A stretch of DNA of 64,000 nucleotides from Cylicocyclus nassatus (GCA_958299035.1 CATQJL010000316.1:29267441-29331440); one strand, 5' to 3'; positions 12,558-23,499 are shown, counted from the stretch's first letter. Program-made: numbers and translations. The notes: a model not told the origin generated them from the letters alone.

Positions 12558-13064
12558 ATGCTCACCGCGTGTCTTAACATGTTATGGGCCTCAACAGGCA
12601 AACACTGGAGTTCGCGCGCGGTAAACCGCGCCGTCGCTAATTGCCGCACGCGCGATATCGCTCAAACGATGCTATTTGTATCAGCATACATGACTAGTTC
12701 GCAGTGTATGCATAACGATATGAGACAAAATTTTTTAAGCGACGGAGGGAGGCTGTGGAAACAAAGTATGAAAAATTATGATAAACTTATGTGGACGGAA
12801 CGAGTAATGAGCATTTTTTCCGAAAATTTTGCAAAATTAAAGATTGTGCCTGAAGATTGTGGCAACCCTTTTTCTGAAAATTTCCCGCTACCAAAAAATG
12901 GAAAAATGGCTCGTTTGCAGTGCAGAGGTGACGAAATCGCGCGGGATTTGGAGCGTATATGCGCAGTAGAACTAAGCAGCAAAGTGCGAAAAATTATGAA
13001 AAATTATGTGAATGAAGAGCGTGCCCAGCTTATTTCCAAATTTGGCTGCCATTTGACAACCTAA
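12558..13064 (+). CDS. Unassigned 168-codon open frame inside an inverted-repeat unit
   Basis: The frame starts at ATG 12558 and stops with TAA. It has no signal peptide or membrane segment, and a mixed basic/acidic middle part. It is bracketed by GGTTGTCAAATGACA at about 12460 and its near-reverse complement TGCCATTTGACAACC at about 13048, with a second short inverted pair (AAATTATGTGAA at about 13000 and TTCACATAATTT at about 13094). A CAGGGCCCGG motif like hAT termini precedes the left arm. This suggests a remnant transposon passenger or degraded transposase, but no transposase motif is visible. The frame could also be fortuitous. Confidence 0.25.
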   Translation: MLTACLNMLWASTGKHWSSRAVNRAVANCRTRDIAQTMLFVSAYMTSSQCMHNDMRQNFLSDGGRLWKQSMKNYDKLMWTERVMSIFSENFAKLKIVPEDCGNPFSENFPLPKNGKMARLQCRGDEIARDLERICAVELSSKVRKIMKNYVNEERAQLISKFGCHLTT

Positions 13065-13553
13065 TGACAATCTGAGGTTGCCAAAACTTTCAGTTCACAT
13101 AATTTTATCGAAAATTTTACATAAATCTACTCTACACCTAAAGCTTAGCATATGTTGGCATTTTGGTGTCAAACCTCCTCCTCTCCTTATTGCAGCCCCG
13201 TTTTCTAAGGAGGAAAGCGCGCTCTACAATCAATAACGGCGTCGCTGGGTCCTATAATCGGCGAACTGCCCTGATATTTTGTCATTTCTCTGGCGAATCA
13301 CTCATCTTCGTTGTTATTTTTATTCATTTTTGTAAGCTACCAAATGCTCGATGCTTTTGTTGTTTTCTATCGCAATGAAAGATGAAGGAGATTGCCTTTA
13401 AGCTTCTCGAACCTTGTCTTTTATCTGTGCTTTCTTTCTCTCGTCTCCGACTGTTGTGAAGAACGTGACTGACATAAATTTTGTTTTACAGAACTGCCCT
13501 GACTTGACTGGGTTACGTTTTTTATTTGTTAACCTAGCCAAAATCCAGGTAAA

Positions 13554-15866
13554 TTGGTGTGGGCCAATCAGGGAATGCAAGCGCTCATTCCCGTCATAAA
13601 TAGGGTCCAGGTAAGCTTTTCATGATTTACAACTTAAGCTTCCTTACCGTTAAGATTTCATTCAATTTTTTTTTGTAGCAGGATGCATTCTTGTATAGGC
13701 CTCAAAGTACCATTCGATAGAGCAAAGCAATCTCTACAAGGTGGCAATCTTGCTTTAGCAACAACTCTAATCCACCACGAGTTTGAGCCAAAAACTAAAA
13801 AGACTCAGCAGCCCGAAAAATCGAGAAAAATTATAACTTAGTTCATAAGAACCCTACGAAAATTCTCATTTGCTCACGTAAACACTATTCACATGAGACA
13901 TATATGTACGCCGTTGCGGTAATTTTTCCTCTGTTAGAAATCAAGAAAACGGAAATTTTCATGCTTTTGTCAAAGTGATACCGTGCCGTTCCCATATAGA
14001 TAGTTGTACACTACAAGACTGTAGAAGTACAAACATAAATTTTCAGCTCTCTACAAGCTCTAGTTCTCGAGAAATTTAAATTTTAACTTGGACTACCTGA
14101 CTAGTGAAAGCTATATTCGATATTTTTCGAAAACTAAAGCTTGTAGAGAGCTGGAAATTTATGTTTGTACTTCTACAGGCTTGTAGTGTACAACTACTCA
14201 TCTGGGAACGGCACAACACCACTTTGGCAAGAGCATGAAAATTTCCGTTTTCTTGATTTCTACCAAAGGAAAAAATACCGCAACGGCGTACATATGTGTC
14301 TCATGTGGATAGTGTTTGCGTGAGCAAGTTAGAATTTTTGTAGAGTTCTTATAAACTAAGTTATGCTTTTTCCCGATTTTTCGGGCTGCTGAGTCTTTTT
14401 AGTTTTTGGCTCAAACTCGTGGTGGATTAGAGTTGTTGCTAAAGCAAGATGTCACTTTGTAGAGATTGTTTTGCTCTATCGAATGGGACTTTGAAGCCTA
14501 TTCAAGAATGAAAAGTGTTTGACTTATTGCGGTTGAAATTCAAAACGGACATTAATTTCCGGACAACCTAATAAATTGTGCAGGTTTCTTTACACGGTTA
14601 TTTTTGCAGAGATTTTCTACCCCGTGGATCTGGTATAGTAACACAACGTCCTTTGATTATGCAGCTTATTCATGATAGGTTAGCTTTCGACTGAGCTATT
14701 GATTTTTCTCGAAAAACTTCTGGAAATTGCCACCTGCAGAACATGCTGAGTTTTTGCATAATATAGGAAGTTATTTCACCAATTTTGACGCAGTACGTAA
14801 AGAAACTGAAGACGAAACTGACAGAGTAACCGGTTAGAATAAAGGAATTTCACCTCATCCTACTATCAATCTGCGAGTTTTCAGTCCTAATGGTAGGTTT
14901 CATGCTCCTTATCATAGTTTCCATCCTGATTCTCCATTTTTTTGTGCTGAACCTTACACTTATTGATCTTCCTGGTTTGACCAAAGTTCCGGTGGTTAAC
15001 AAACACCCGATATTGAACATCAGATTCGAGAAATGATTTTAACTTTTATTAGCAGGGAAACCTGCTTGATTCTAACCGTTACATTGCCAACAGTGATCTT
15101 GCGACATCAGCTGCATTGAAGCTGACAAAGGTACGTTTTCTGTTTATTTCTAAAGTTACAACATTCCTTGAGTTGGTCATTCAAGGAAGTTGATCCACAT
15201 TTGAGTACTATCAGTGTACTTACAAAGCTGGATCTTATGGACGAGGGCACCGATGCTCGCGATGCATTGGAAAAACTGCTTGTTCCCTCTGAGACGAGGT
15301 GAGCTTTCTAGTTTGGTTTTTCTGTTTGGTCTGCCTCATTTTTTTCTCGATTTTGATGCATGAAAGATCGCACAAAGTTTTTGACGGCAGTCTGGTAATG
15401 ACTCTGGGCTACTTATTACATATTTGAATTGGGATATTGTTTGGCAGGTGAATTACCAATTCGTTGCAAACTTTCTGCTAAATTCTGATGATTCGCGGTG
15501 CATAAATGAGAGGATTTCCCTGTTATAAGCACCAAAAAATGCCCAACATTTTCATGCTGTAGTTTGATAGTTACTACATTCATAACATAATATGTTGAAG
15601 TTACGTCGGCGTGGTCTATCGTGGTCAAAAGGATATTGCTAGAAAAAAGATATTCGCTCAGCTTTGGATGCCGAAAGGAAGTTCTTCTTGTCAAATCCAG
15701 CATATAGGTAACTCCATCCTTGTTGTAACTTTTATACTATCAGAGCTTTTTGCTCAGGTATTTCATGAATATTGTTACTTGCATCTCACTTTGCAGTGTC
15801 ACCACTGATTCACTATTACAGGCATATAGTCGGTCGGCTAGGTACTACCTATCTTCAGCATACCAA
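13554..15866 (+). pseudogene. dyn-1-like: Decayed dynamin gene (GTPase domain exons)
   Basis: Dynamin is the large GTPase that severs endocytic vesicle necks. Exons in order: 13554-13610 encodes VWANQGMQALIPVINRVQ with TTG where ATG is expected; 13682-13690 (DAF) runs into a transposon; 14610-14678 is switch I ([19 protein letters not shown]); 14740-14892 has an in-frame TAG at 14835; 14945-15130 holds the G3 motif (LTLIDLPGLTKVPV) and two frameshifts; 15186-15298 holds the G4 motif ([15 protein letters not shown]); 15601-15707 (YVGVV.RGQKDI, then LDAERKFFLSNPAYR after a frameshift in an A-run); 15832-15866 (RLGTTYLQHT). The P-loop GxxxxGKS exon is absent. The acceptor before 14945 lacks AG. 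Introns of 52-61 nt persist, so this is a duplicated gene copy, not a retrocopy. Middle, PH and GED regions were not found. Confidence 0.9.
13691..14571. mobile_element. Palindromic mariner-type element inside the dynamin pseudogene, left end lost
   Basis: The right end reads TTTCCGGACAACCTAA followed by TA (14572-14573), the TTAGGTTG terminus in reverse. The inner arms are long inverted copies: ATTCTTGTATAGGCCTCAAAG near 13687 pairs with CTTTGAAGCCTATTCAAGAAT near 14489, and CATTCGATAGAGCAAAGCA with TGCTTTGCTCTATCGAATG-like sequence. About 60 bp of the left terminus is missing, apparently deleted together with the P-loop exon. Arm sequence is shared with the element at 3564-5134. Confidence 0.8.
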
Positions 15867-16429
15867 ACGCCCCGCGCTTCGCATTTGGGATAGCGAGGTA
15901 GCGCGCAGCGCGCGGAAACGCAGACGAGCAGCAGAGACAGACCAGAGCCGACGGGGCATTTGGCTCTGGTCAAAGATCTCCGCGGGGTCTCAACGAAACT
16001 TTGCAACATTATATATCATTCTGATCGCCATGACATGACGAGGAGCACTGACAACGTCCCAAGCTTTTGGAAATTACTCATTAACGAGATAGACAGCGTT
16101 TTCGTGCGCAACTCTCTGCGCAAGATTTGAGCGCAGTTTCTCGTTTTTAATTAGCTCCAACAGCTTTCCTAAACTTCTGAAACTCTATTTTGGTCAAAAA
16201 GAAATTAATTGAGAAATGTTGTTCTGGATTCCGGCGAAAATTTTACAGAAACCTTCTTTTTTAATGTAAAAAAGGCTGTGAAAACGCAATATTCGGTTTC
16301 GATGAGATAACCTATAGATATTAATTCCTATATTTGCTTCAGTAAACTTCCGACACAACCAGGATAATAACATCCGGGGCTTCAACTTTTTCTTTCCAAG
16401 TGAAGGTCGTGTCCCCTCAGAGCTTTCGA
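15867..16429. other. GC-rich break after the dynamin homology, then unassigned DNA
   Basis: Dynamin similarity stops abruptly at about 15866, where GC-rich sequence (GCGCGCAGCGCGCGG) begins and runs to about 15990. This probably marks another insertion or rearrangement junction. Nothing recognisable lies between 16000 and the Penelope homology. Confidence 0.5.
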
Positions 16430-17945
16430 TAATGGTTACCAGAGTACGGGGCCTCTATGTATCGATGTGTATCGAGGGTATGCCCCAAAGACAAATGAGA
16501 AATCAATGAAGCAATGTTGAAGCAGGTTTTCCAGATTTAAAAATCAACAATCACAGTACATAAGTTTTACCAAAGAAGTTCCACGAAACGGTTGGTTGCC
16601 ATATGTGAACAATCAGCTAATGCTAAGTAACGAAACGATACGAGTAAAATACTGCGAAGAGAGCTCTAAAAACATTATCTTACACGCTAAGTCAGCCCAT
16701 CCGATCGCCGTAAACGAGCAGTATTGCGAAACATGTACGAAACGGTAAGAGAAGTCTGTGTGGGGAGAGTGAACGACAAGAATCCCTCGAGCTGGCGAAT
16801 GAGATAGCACTTCAATGGCTACTCCTCCTCGGGGTCTAGACATTTCAAGAATAGCACAAATAATGACGATAGCCAAACTGGTTCCAGGATCTCATTAAGC
16901 CTACCATTCATTTCCGATAAGGTAGAGCACGCTTTCCACACTTGTAATACAAGCTCAGCTGCAGCAAGATCTCAGATAATCGCCGGGGACAAGCGGCCAT
17001 GCGATTTATGGGCGGGCGGGCACCGGCAAAATAGTTTGCTGATTTCTTGCGGTTCGCTTGCAGATGTTTGGAAGAATTTCAACGAAATCTTAGACGAATG
17101 CTCGGAGAACAATTGCGATTTTCTTATAGATTAGCTGCGGCGCAGTGGCCGCATTCTCGCGGACTTTCCGAGAGAATATGCAAAATTTTCGAGGGCCACA
17201 CGGTTCTTTGTTGAGAACCGCGCAGCCCCCAGGTACGTTCCGCTGGGAGAAAGTACCTCATACTTGAGTAATTAAACCAACAATGACACGTCTGCCACAC
17301 AGAGTCTTACCTGTGCTCGACGTAAGCCCGAAACTGCGTAAAGAGAGTCCGAGCGCCTGCTGAAAGTTCGGCCAGCGTTTGCTGAAAGAGATTATTTGAC
17401 GAGCGCCTGCGGAAAATTCTGTGTTGCTGTCCGCTGGCAGAACATTAGACAGTAAAGGTAGTACCGCTCGCTGAAGATTTGGCTACGCCCCAAAATTCTG
17501 CTGATTGCTTGCAGAAAAGCGCGAGTTTGCGGACCGCCTGCCCTCGCGATTATCTGAGATGTTGTTTTCGTGAGCATCGCTGGAAGCAACATCGAGCGAC
17601 AGCTGGTGCGTAATCGTTTATACGATACAGCTTGTGTTACGAGGGATTGCGTCGTTTGCCCTTACGGAAGAATGGGAGACTGTACTAAGTTTGGAGTCGT
17701 CGACGAAAGTGAATGTCTAGAATGCCCTACATAGGGAAGACTGGCCGGCAACTCAGCGTGCGTGTCAATGAACACTTGGCTAGTAAGAGACGAGGAAGCA
17801 TGTCAAGTCCGCTAGAAACACAGGAAGGTAGAACATCACGGCAATGACTTTGATTTCAAGTGCATCATTCTAGCTCACAAATCAAGGATCGCTGCTCGCA
17901 AAGCTTGAGGCCTAGAGCAACTATATCTCAAACTTGCCGACATAT
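16430..17945 (+). pseudogene. Penelope-like retroelement: reverse transcriptase end plus GIY-YIG endonuclease
   Basis: Penelope-like elements pair a telomerase-related reverse transcriptase with a C-terminal GIY-YIG nuclease. From left to right one sees a degraded catalytic region near 16455-16485, then FTKEVPRNGWLPYVNNQLML and NIILHAKSAHPIAV (about 16565-16710), RAVLRNMYETVREVC, GESERQESLELANEIA, and ISLSLPFISDKVEHAFHTC (to about 16960). After an inserted palindrome (16969-17561) the frame resumes with NIERQLVRNRLYDTACVTRD, a CVVCP...C zinc-like cluster, FGVV, and the nuclease signature YIGKTGRQLSVRVNEHL, ending near HGNDFDFKCIILAHKSRIAARK. At least four frameshifts or stops break it, including one just before YIG. 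The element is 5'-truncated. Confidence 0.85.
16969..17561. mobile_element. GC-rich foldback insertion in the Penelope element
   Basis: Inverted ends AGATCTCAGATAATCGC and GCGATTATCTGAGAT bound about 590 bp. Joining the Penelope coding sequence on either side (…SSAAA before, VVFVSIAGSNIERQ after) restores a plausible frame, which supports insertion into the retroelement. No transposase is seen. Confidence 0.75.
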
Positions 17946-17949
17946 CTGG

Positions 17950-18400
17950 CTAAAGCCGATTCATTCATAATCATCACCCTCGTATCCCCTATACCAACTC
18001 CTAGCTCAAAATATTCCAAAAATTGCTGAAATCGATAAAACAGATTTCGGTCTTAATTAGCAACCTCATTCACCTCCTGTACCAACTCCCAACCTCGTAT
18101 CTCAAGATTTTCCAAAAATCGACAAAATCGATAAAGTAAATTTTTAGTGATCAGCACCCTCACCTACCCCCTGTGCCAATACCCAGTACCCAGCCCGTAG
18201 CTCAAAGTTCTCCAAAACGATAAAATCGACTGAAAAAATTTATTCATAATCAGCACCCTCACTGACCCCCTGTGCCAATTCCCAGCCCGTAGCTCAAAGT
18301 TCTCCAAAACGATAAAATCGATAAAATAATAATTTATTCATAATCAGCACCCTCACTTACCACCCCTCCCTCTTTGTACCAACTCCCAGCCCGTATTCAT
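17950..18400 (-). repeat. Degenerate tandem Helitron-type repeat units
   Basis: About five diverged units of 80-100 bp repeat the theme CACCCTCA…CCCCTGTGCCAA, CCCAGCCCGTAGCTCAAA and AAATCGATAAAATCGATAAA. The same unit, read on the opposite strand, fills the Helitrons at 21706-22218 and 26190-27271. Neither element end is present here. Confidence 0.75.
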
Positions 18401-19377
18401 CGGAGACTTTCGTCTTGTGTGGTATGGGCTAGTCGTAGACGAAGGCATGTGGTTTATTCCGCGAAGCGAGCACGAATGCCCCTACAGCCCCGGGCATTCT
18501 GCAGGCATTTCAGTAACGAGGTCCTTTGGCAATCAAAATGTTCATAGCTTATCGTTCTGATTTTAAAAGTAGAGAATGCAGGGCACTTATCTGTTCAGAA
18601 AGTTGTACACGCTACACATTTGTGGTAGGCTGGCGTTACATTTGAAGACATCTCGTAAGTGGCAAATCGCTTACGGCTATCGCGAGAAGTATGGCGTAAT
18701 CAAAGCTTAAAATTCTCAATGTGGACCTTATTCGTCCGCCTTTAGCTTTTACCATAGTTGGTAGGCTGATAGCTCTTGGTGTTAAAGTGCTTGCAAGCCT
18801 TCGTGAAAATCTTGGATGCACTGTGATAACAGAACTATCATGTACTATCTACTAAACAGAAGTTTATTGCAAGGTGATTTAACTGCAAAATTCAGCAACC
18901 GTCTAATCCTCCACTACAACTGCGATGTCCTCTACTCAAAATACACAAATTCGCGAGAGAATTTCTAAGATAGCGAATAGAGGGCAGTTGTGCAATTTAA
19001 CTTATGCGAGCAAGAATGCTCATTGGTGTGGGCTTTGCGTACCACAAGCATGAGCAATAGAAAGAAAAAAAGGTATTTCAAAACACTTTCAATATATGAA
19101 CTCGGAACATGAGCTTGAATTTGATAGCTTCTTTACTGATTTGGTGTCAATAGCAGTGCGAACATCTCATTGATCGAAAAAGCATCAATTAAAATCCACA
19201 TATGATTTTTTTACTGTTGCAAGCAGTCGGAAGAATGCGACTTTCCATACAGTTCAAAGGTCATAATGGTTGCAAAAGATGCATTACCGAGTTTTGCGAA
19301 AAAAAAAACGCGGACGAAGTGAGCTTGATACTCAGCACTTGGCTCTGCAACAAAGTCAAATAATCTCTAAAAATACG
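18401..19377. other. No gene seen
   Basis: Unique-looking AT-rich DNA without recognisable exons, transposon ends or long palindromes. Confidence 0.5.
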
Positions 19378-19655
19378 GAGTTTATTCGAATACGAATTCG
19401 ATAAACATTCGAATAAAACATTCGAATAAAATCTATTCGAAACCTCGTTTTTTGATTATTCGAGTTTTCGAATAATATTCGAATCCTCGTTTTTTGATAT
19501 TCGAGTTTTCGAATTTTATTCGAAACCCCGTTTTCTCAATTATTCGAGTTTCAAATATTATTCGAAAATGGAAAAACTCCAAATATCGAATTTCGAATAC
19601 GAATATATTCGAATGTTTTGTTCGAATGATCGAATTTCTATTCGATTCGGACCCA
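19378..19655. repeat. ATTCGAAT-rich repeat block
   Basis: The palindromic 7-8 mer ATTCGAA(T) recurs more than 20 times, within irregular 40-50 bp units containing CCTCGTTTTTTGA and CGAGTTTTCGAAT. The block gives spurious open frames on both strands. Confidence 0.85.
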
Positions 19656-20696
19656 AGTATAGTTACCACCAGTGATTTTTGAACATCTGTCGTCGCGTTG
19701 TCGGTGAAGATCTTGTTACGCTACTCAAAACGTAATATCTCGGCATGTTTGCCCCGAGGCATCGAGCTAAGCTAGTTGAGAAGAAAGATTTGATCGTTCA
19801 TGGTACAAAACAGTGTAATGAGGCTTTCTTTCAGTTCTCTGAGGAAGGCATCATTGCCGAAACGTTAGACTACAGATCTAACAAAACTGCGTGGCTTAAA
19901 CATTATATCATTAATTCAAGACAATGCGCAGGTTTTATGATTACAGAACATATAGAATATTGCAAATGAAAAATTTTCCTATTCTGTGAAATTTTGACAA
20001 CCATATCATATACGTCTTTTTCACTACATTTTCAAGGCTCGAATCAAATACTAGAGTTTATGCACTATTTATCTGGAGAAATTTGCTGCTTTCTTGACAC
20101 TTGTGGCGCATGAGCCTTATAATAAAAAGTGGTTTTTGAGGCAATTGTACTTTATTGTTACCTGAATCATAAAAATGCTTGTTACTTGGATTCGCATAAA
20201 AGGTGACAATGTCTCCAGGTTTTGACAGCACTCCTATTTTTTGAAACTAGGCTAGATTGGTATTGTCATATGGAATAAATGCAGAGAGCAGGGCGAATTC
20301 TAGTTCATAACCGCAAAGCAAATTTACCTGTCGTTCGCAACTTCATCCTCTCAAAATTCCCTCGATAGATTTTGGTTGAATCCACAGCAGTCCGTGATGA
20401 GAACAACAATTTTAAACAATTCTGAAATTATTTAGTAGATTTGATTACGAAGTATAGAATTCAAAAAAAACAGAAAAAAACAATGTCAAGGTGCATCGTG
20501 ATGAACTGTCCTTAAAATTTTCTTTTAAGTGATTTTGTAAATGTCCAGAAAAGAAAAAATCCGAAACGGTCGACACAACTTATGAAAGTAATCCAAAAAC
20601 CCTTTGACATTCAAAATTGGCACTACATCATAACACACATAGTACAAATTTTCGTGTCTCGCATGAAAAAACCATCTGCAGCAAAGAGTTTTTGTT
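19656..20696. other. No recognisable gene
   Basis: A 74-codon plus-strand frame (19745-19969) is present but matches nothing I know. No splice signals flank it convincingly. Confidence 0.4.
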
Positions 20697-20926
20697 AGGG
20701 AACGGCCATAGGTTGCCGGCAACGGTTGCGAGGTTGCCGGGCCTGCCAAGGTTGCTGGGGATGCCGAGGTTGCTGGCGCTGCCGACTGTGCTGGGGTTAC
20801 CGGCGTTGCCAGGACCAGAGAGAGCTTAAAGTGCGCGCGAAGCGCAGAGGCTACCATGAGGTCCTACAACGACCGGCAACGCCAACAACCTCGGCAACTG
20901 TTGCTGGCAATCTATAACCATTCCCT
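20697..20926. mobile_element. GC-rich palindromic MITE with GTTGCCGG motif
   Basis: Ends AGGGAACGGCCATAGGTTGC and GCAATCTATAACCATTCCCT are inverted imperfectly. The inside is an irregular repeat of GTTGC(C/T)GG-type motifs, strikingly GC-rich against an AT-rich flank. Confidence 0.65.
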
Positions 20927-21620
20927 TATCCGCAAGTTTTGGAATGCAAGAATTATCAAAATACAGCATTTACCATCACATCATGGCCAAGGCTTTACCA
21001 TATATACGAAATTTGATTAACTTTTTCGTTTAATAGGCTGTTATTTCAAGATGTTATCAGGACCCTATAAAAAATTTCTGGGTAAACTTATAACTTTTGA
21101 GTGGTAATGTGAAATACGTGTAAGGAGCTGTCACAAACTTATTTTCGTTTTAAAGTTAAACAGGTCGTTGCAGTGGCTGAAAAGATCCAAATATCTGATT
21201 CATCATACAGGGGCTCCCACAAAAATGTTTTCTAGTTAGTAACTTTTCTTGGCTGTACACTTTTTCAAGTAGCATACTGAAGGGTTGGTTTCGGATTAGA
21301 TTTACGGTACAAAATAATACACACACTGCTCTTTATCACTTTAGATTTACGGTAGAAATCCCCAGCACAACGTAATCATTGTGCAACCGGCTGCCACTCC
21401 AGAAACTTTGTAAATGTTTAGAAGTACGTGTCTTGGCAAAAATGAGACAATCCGTTTCTACAAAATAAGTTTATAACTACATGTTTTCACAGTAGTCTAA
21501 ATGGCATTGCCGAATTTTTGTTGATTATGGAAAGTACTGAGATGAGAGATTACGACAGTTGTAGCATCTTATATATGACTTCGAATATCTATATGCACGT
21601 GGCGCCGTATTATAATATAT
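20927..21620. other. No gene seen
   Basis: AT-rich DNA with no recognisable exon or transposon end. Confidence 0.5.
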
Positions 21621-21623
21621 ACA

Positions 21624-21661
21624 CATATCAAATATAATACTATAGTATTATATTTGATATG
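21624..21661. repeat. Perfect 38-bp AT palindrome
   Basis: CATATCAAATATAATACTA is followed at once by its exact reverse complement with no spacer. It lies 44 bp before a Helitron 5' end. Confidence 0.9.
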
Positions 21662-21705
21662 TATATATGTTATGATATCTATGTGTATGTACGTATGTTG
21701 CATAA

Positions 21706-22218
21706 TCTTATATATAAAGCTGAATGTCTGTTTGTATGACTGTATGTCTGTATGTCTGTCTGTCTGTATGTACGTATGTCCAAATAGAAAATTCCATTTC
21801 TGAACCGATCCGGACCAAACTTGGCACACATACACTTCGAGCCCTGGCGGGTGTCATAGGTTACTTTTCGCATCGATCGATATCGACTTCATCGATTTTT
21901 ATCGATTTTTTGCAGAGTTTACCTACGGGGCTGGGAGTTGGCACAGGGGGGGTAATCAAGCATGGGGATTCCGAATACATTATTAGTTTTCAGGATTATC
22001 GATTACTTTTATCGATTTCACCGATTTTTTTGCAAAGTTTGAGCGCGGGCTGGGGGTTTGCACAGTTGGGTAAGTGGGCATGCTGATTTCGAAAACAACA
22101 CAGGGAACGGGAAATGAAGTGTGGAAGTGGGCACAGGGAAAGGCTTTACAGGGATAGGGATGTGAACTTTATTACAGTGTTTTAACAGTTCCGAGTGGAG
22201 CCCGGTAAGCAAGCTAGT
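21706..22218 (+). mobile_element. Non-autonomous Helitron
   Basis: Starts TCTTATATATAAAGCTGAATG after a host A, followed by a (TCTG/TATG)n microsatellite, a conserved block (CCGATCCGGACCAAACTTGG), and TATCGAT-rich units. It ends with GGAGCCCGGTAAGC…CTAGT. TC at the 5' end and CTRRT at the 3' end without terminal inverted repeats or target duplication are the Helitron hallmarks. The base after CTAGT is A rather than the canonical T. No Rep/helicase is present. Confidence 0.75.
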
Positions 22219-22660
22219 AATGTATATTTATGAACGCTTCGGGGCACACTTTGCACACATACACTTTAGGGTGGAGCGGCTATCATAGCTGCATATCAAT
22301 ATCAAACAATATCGATGTTTTTTTTTTTGCAAAGTTTGAGCTGGGAGTTCGCATAGGGGGAGTAAGTGAGCATTCTGAGAATGCACATGACATAGTTTTT
22401 TGAAACTTTATCGATTTTTACAAAATTTGAGACGGGGCGGAGTTGGCGCAGGGGGGGGGGGGGGGTGAGGGGGGGGGGGGGGGGTACGTGTACTTGCTGG
22501 TTAGGGATACATCATTAATTTTTGGAATTATCAGTTAGCTTTATCAAATTTATTGGTTTCCTGTAAACTTTTAGCTATGGAGCTGGGAGCTGGCACGGAG
22601 GGGGGGGGGGAGGGTATTGAGCTGATCATGAAAACATAGCGAAGGCAGGGTATCGACATA
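22219..22660 (+). repeat. Degenerate adjacent copy of the Helitron-type repeat
   Basis: Immediately after the CTAGT end the pattern restarts in decayed form: GCACACTTTGCACACATACACTTTAGG, a TATCGATG stretch, and GAGCTGGGAGTTCGCATAGGGGG-type units. Several unit G-runs have expanded into long homopolymers. Confidence 0.6.
22451..22484 (+). repeat. Two long G homopolymers
   Basis: Fifteen G are followed by TGA and sixteen G. They arise within the Helitron-type unit where other copies carry GCACAGGGGGG. Confidence 0.9.
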
Positions 22661-23147
22661 TAGAGACGGGAACGCTACAGAATCCAATTTATCGTAGTGT
22701 AAATCCTAACAGGATTGTAGGCAGCCCTTCTCCCGCCTCAAAATTTTGCTTTCCACTTTTTCCACGTGCACCCGAAGGCTTTTCAGCGCCTGGAAATGGC
22801 AAAAATAAGTCTTTTCAAAACTTTCCATGTCCGCATTTAATGAAAATACGCCGGAAGCTTTCGCACCTTGCCTCTCTTGTTCCAAGCCCCGCATACTTAG
22901 ACGTATTTTCCACTGAATGCAGGCCTGGAAAACTTCAGGAAATTTTTTTTCATTTTCGATTTTCATGCGACGAAAAGCCCAGATATCGATTTCTCATTGC
23001 GAGAAGGCTTCGAAAATATAAAAAAAAATGGGGGAAAACGAAATTTTGCTGATACTGCCCTTAAGCGAAGTTGGTTACGCCAGCTAATTTGAATAAAAAT
23101 TGCGTTAAGGCAAAAAGCTCACACACATAGAAACAATGCTTCGCTAC
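22661..23147. other. No gene seen
   Basis: Short open frames on both strands only, none recognised. Confidence 0.45.
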
Positions 23148-23151
23148 TTAA

Positions 23152-23499
23152 AGGCAACGTCCAGCAAATCTGGACATATGGGGCTCTCACAGGTCCCTAA
23201 TCTTGAGGCTACCTAAGCCACTGCCCAAGCAGCAGCTCAGGTAGTGCTCTAACGGCTGAGACATTCACCTCGAAACTGGACCCCGAAATCGTATTCGCAT
23301 GGATTCATGGCAGTTTCGCGCGAGGATCCACGAGCTGCGCCATTCCATGCAAAGTACGATCCCAGGGTCCAGTTTTGAGGGAAAATCTCAGCCGTTAGAG
23401 CACTACCTGAGTTGCCGGTTAAGCAGTGGCTTACTTAGGGCCCCAGAATTACTATCCACGTGGATCCCCCACGGGTCCAGCCTTGCCTGGACGCTGCCA
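23152..23499. mobile_element. Palindromic MITE flanked by TTAA
   Basis: Ends AGGCAACGTCCAG and CTGGACGCTGCCA are inverted, with TTAA on both sides (23148-23151 and 23500-23503). Inner arms include GTAGTGCTCTAACGGCTGAG and its exact reverse complement. TTAA duplications are typical of piggyBac-like elements, but these ends lack the usual CCC start, so the superfamily is open. Confidence 0.75.

Noticed and set aside
14512..14571. A reading resembling the dynamin segment before the P-loop (…FDL..IAV)
   Set aside because: The bases belong to the terminal part of the mariner-type element (ending TTTCCGGACAACCTAA), so the resemblance is coincidental.
21730..21776. TCTG/TATG microsatellite as an independent repeat
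   Set aside because: It is the regular 5'-subterminal part of the Helitron family and is found at the same place in the 26190-27271 copy.
21724..22086. 120-codon frame through the Helitron
   Set aside because: The same peptide pattern recurs in other copies only because the DNA repeat is conserved; frames are broken differently in each copy.
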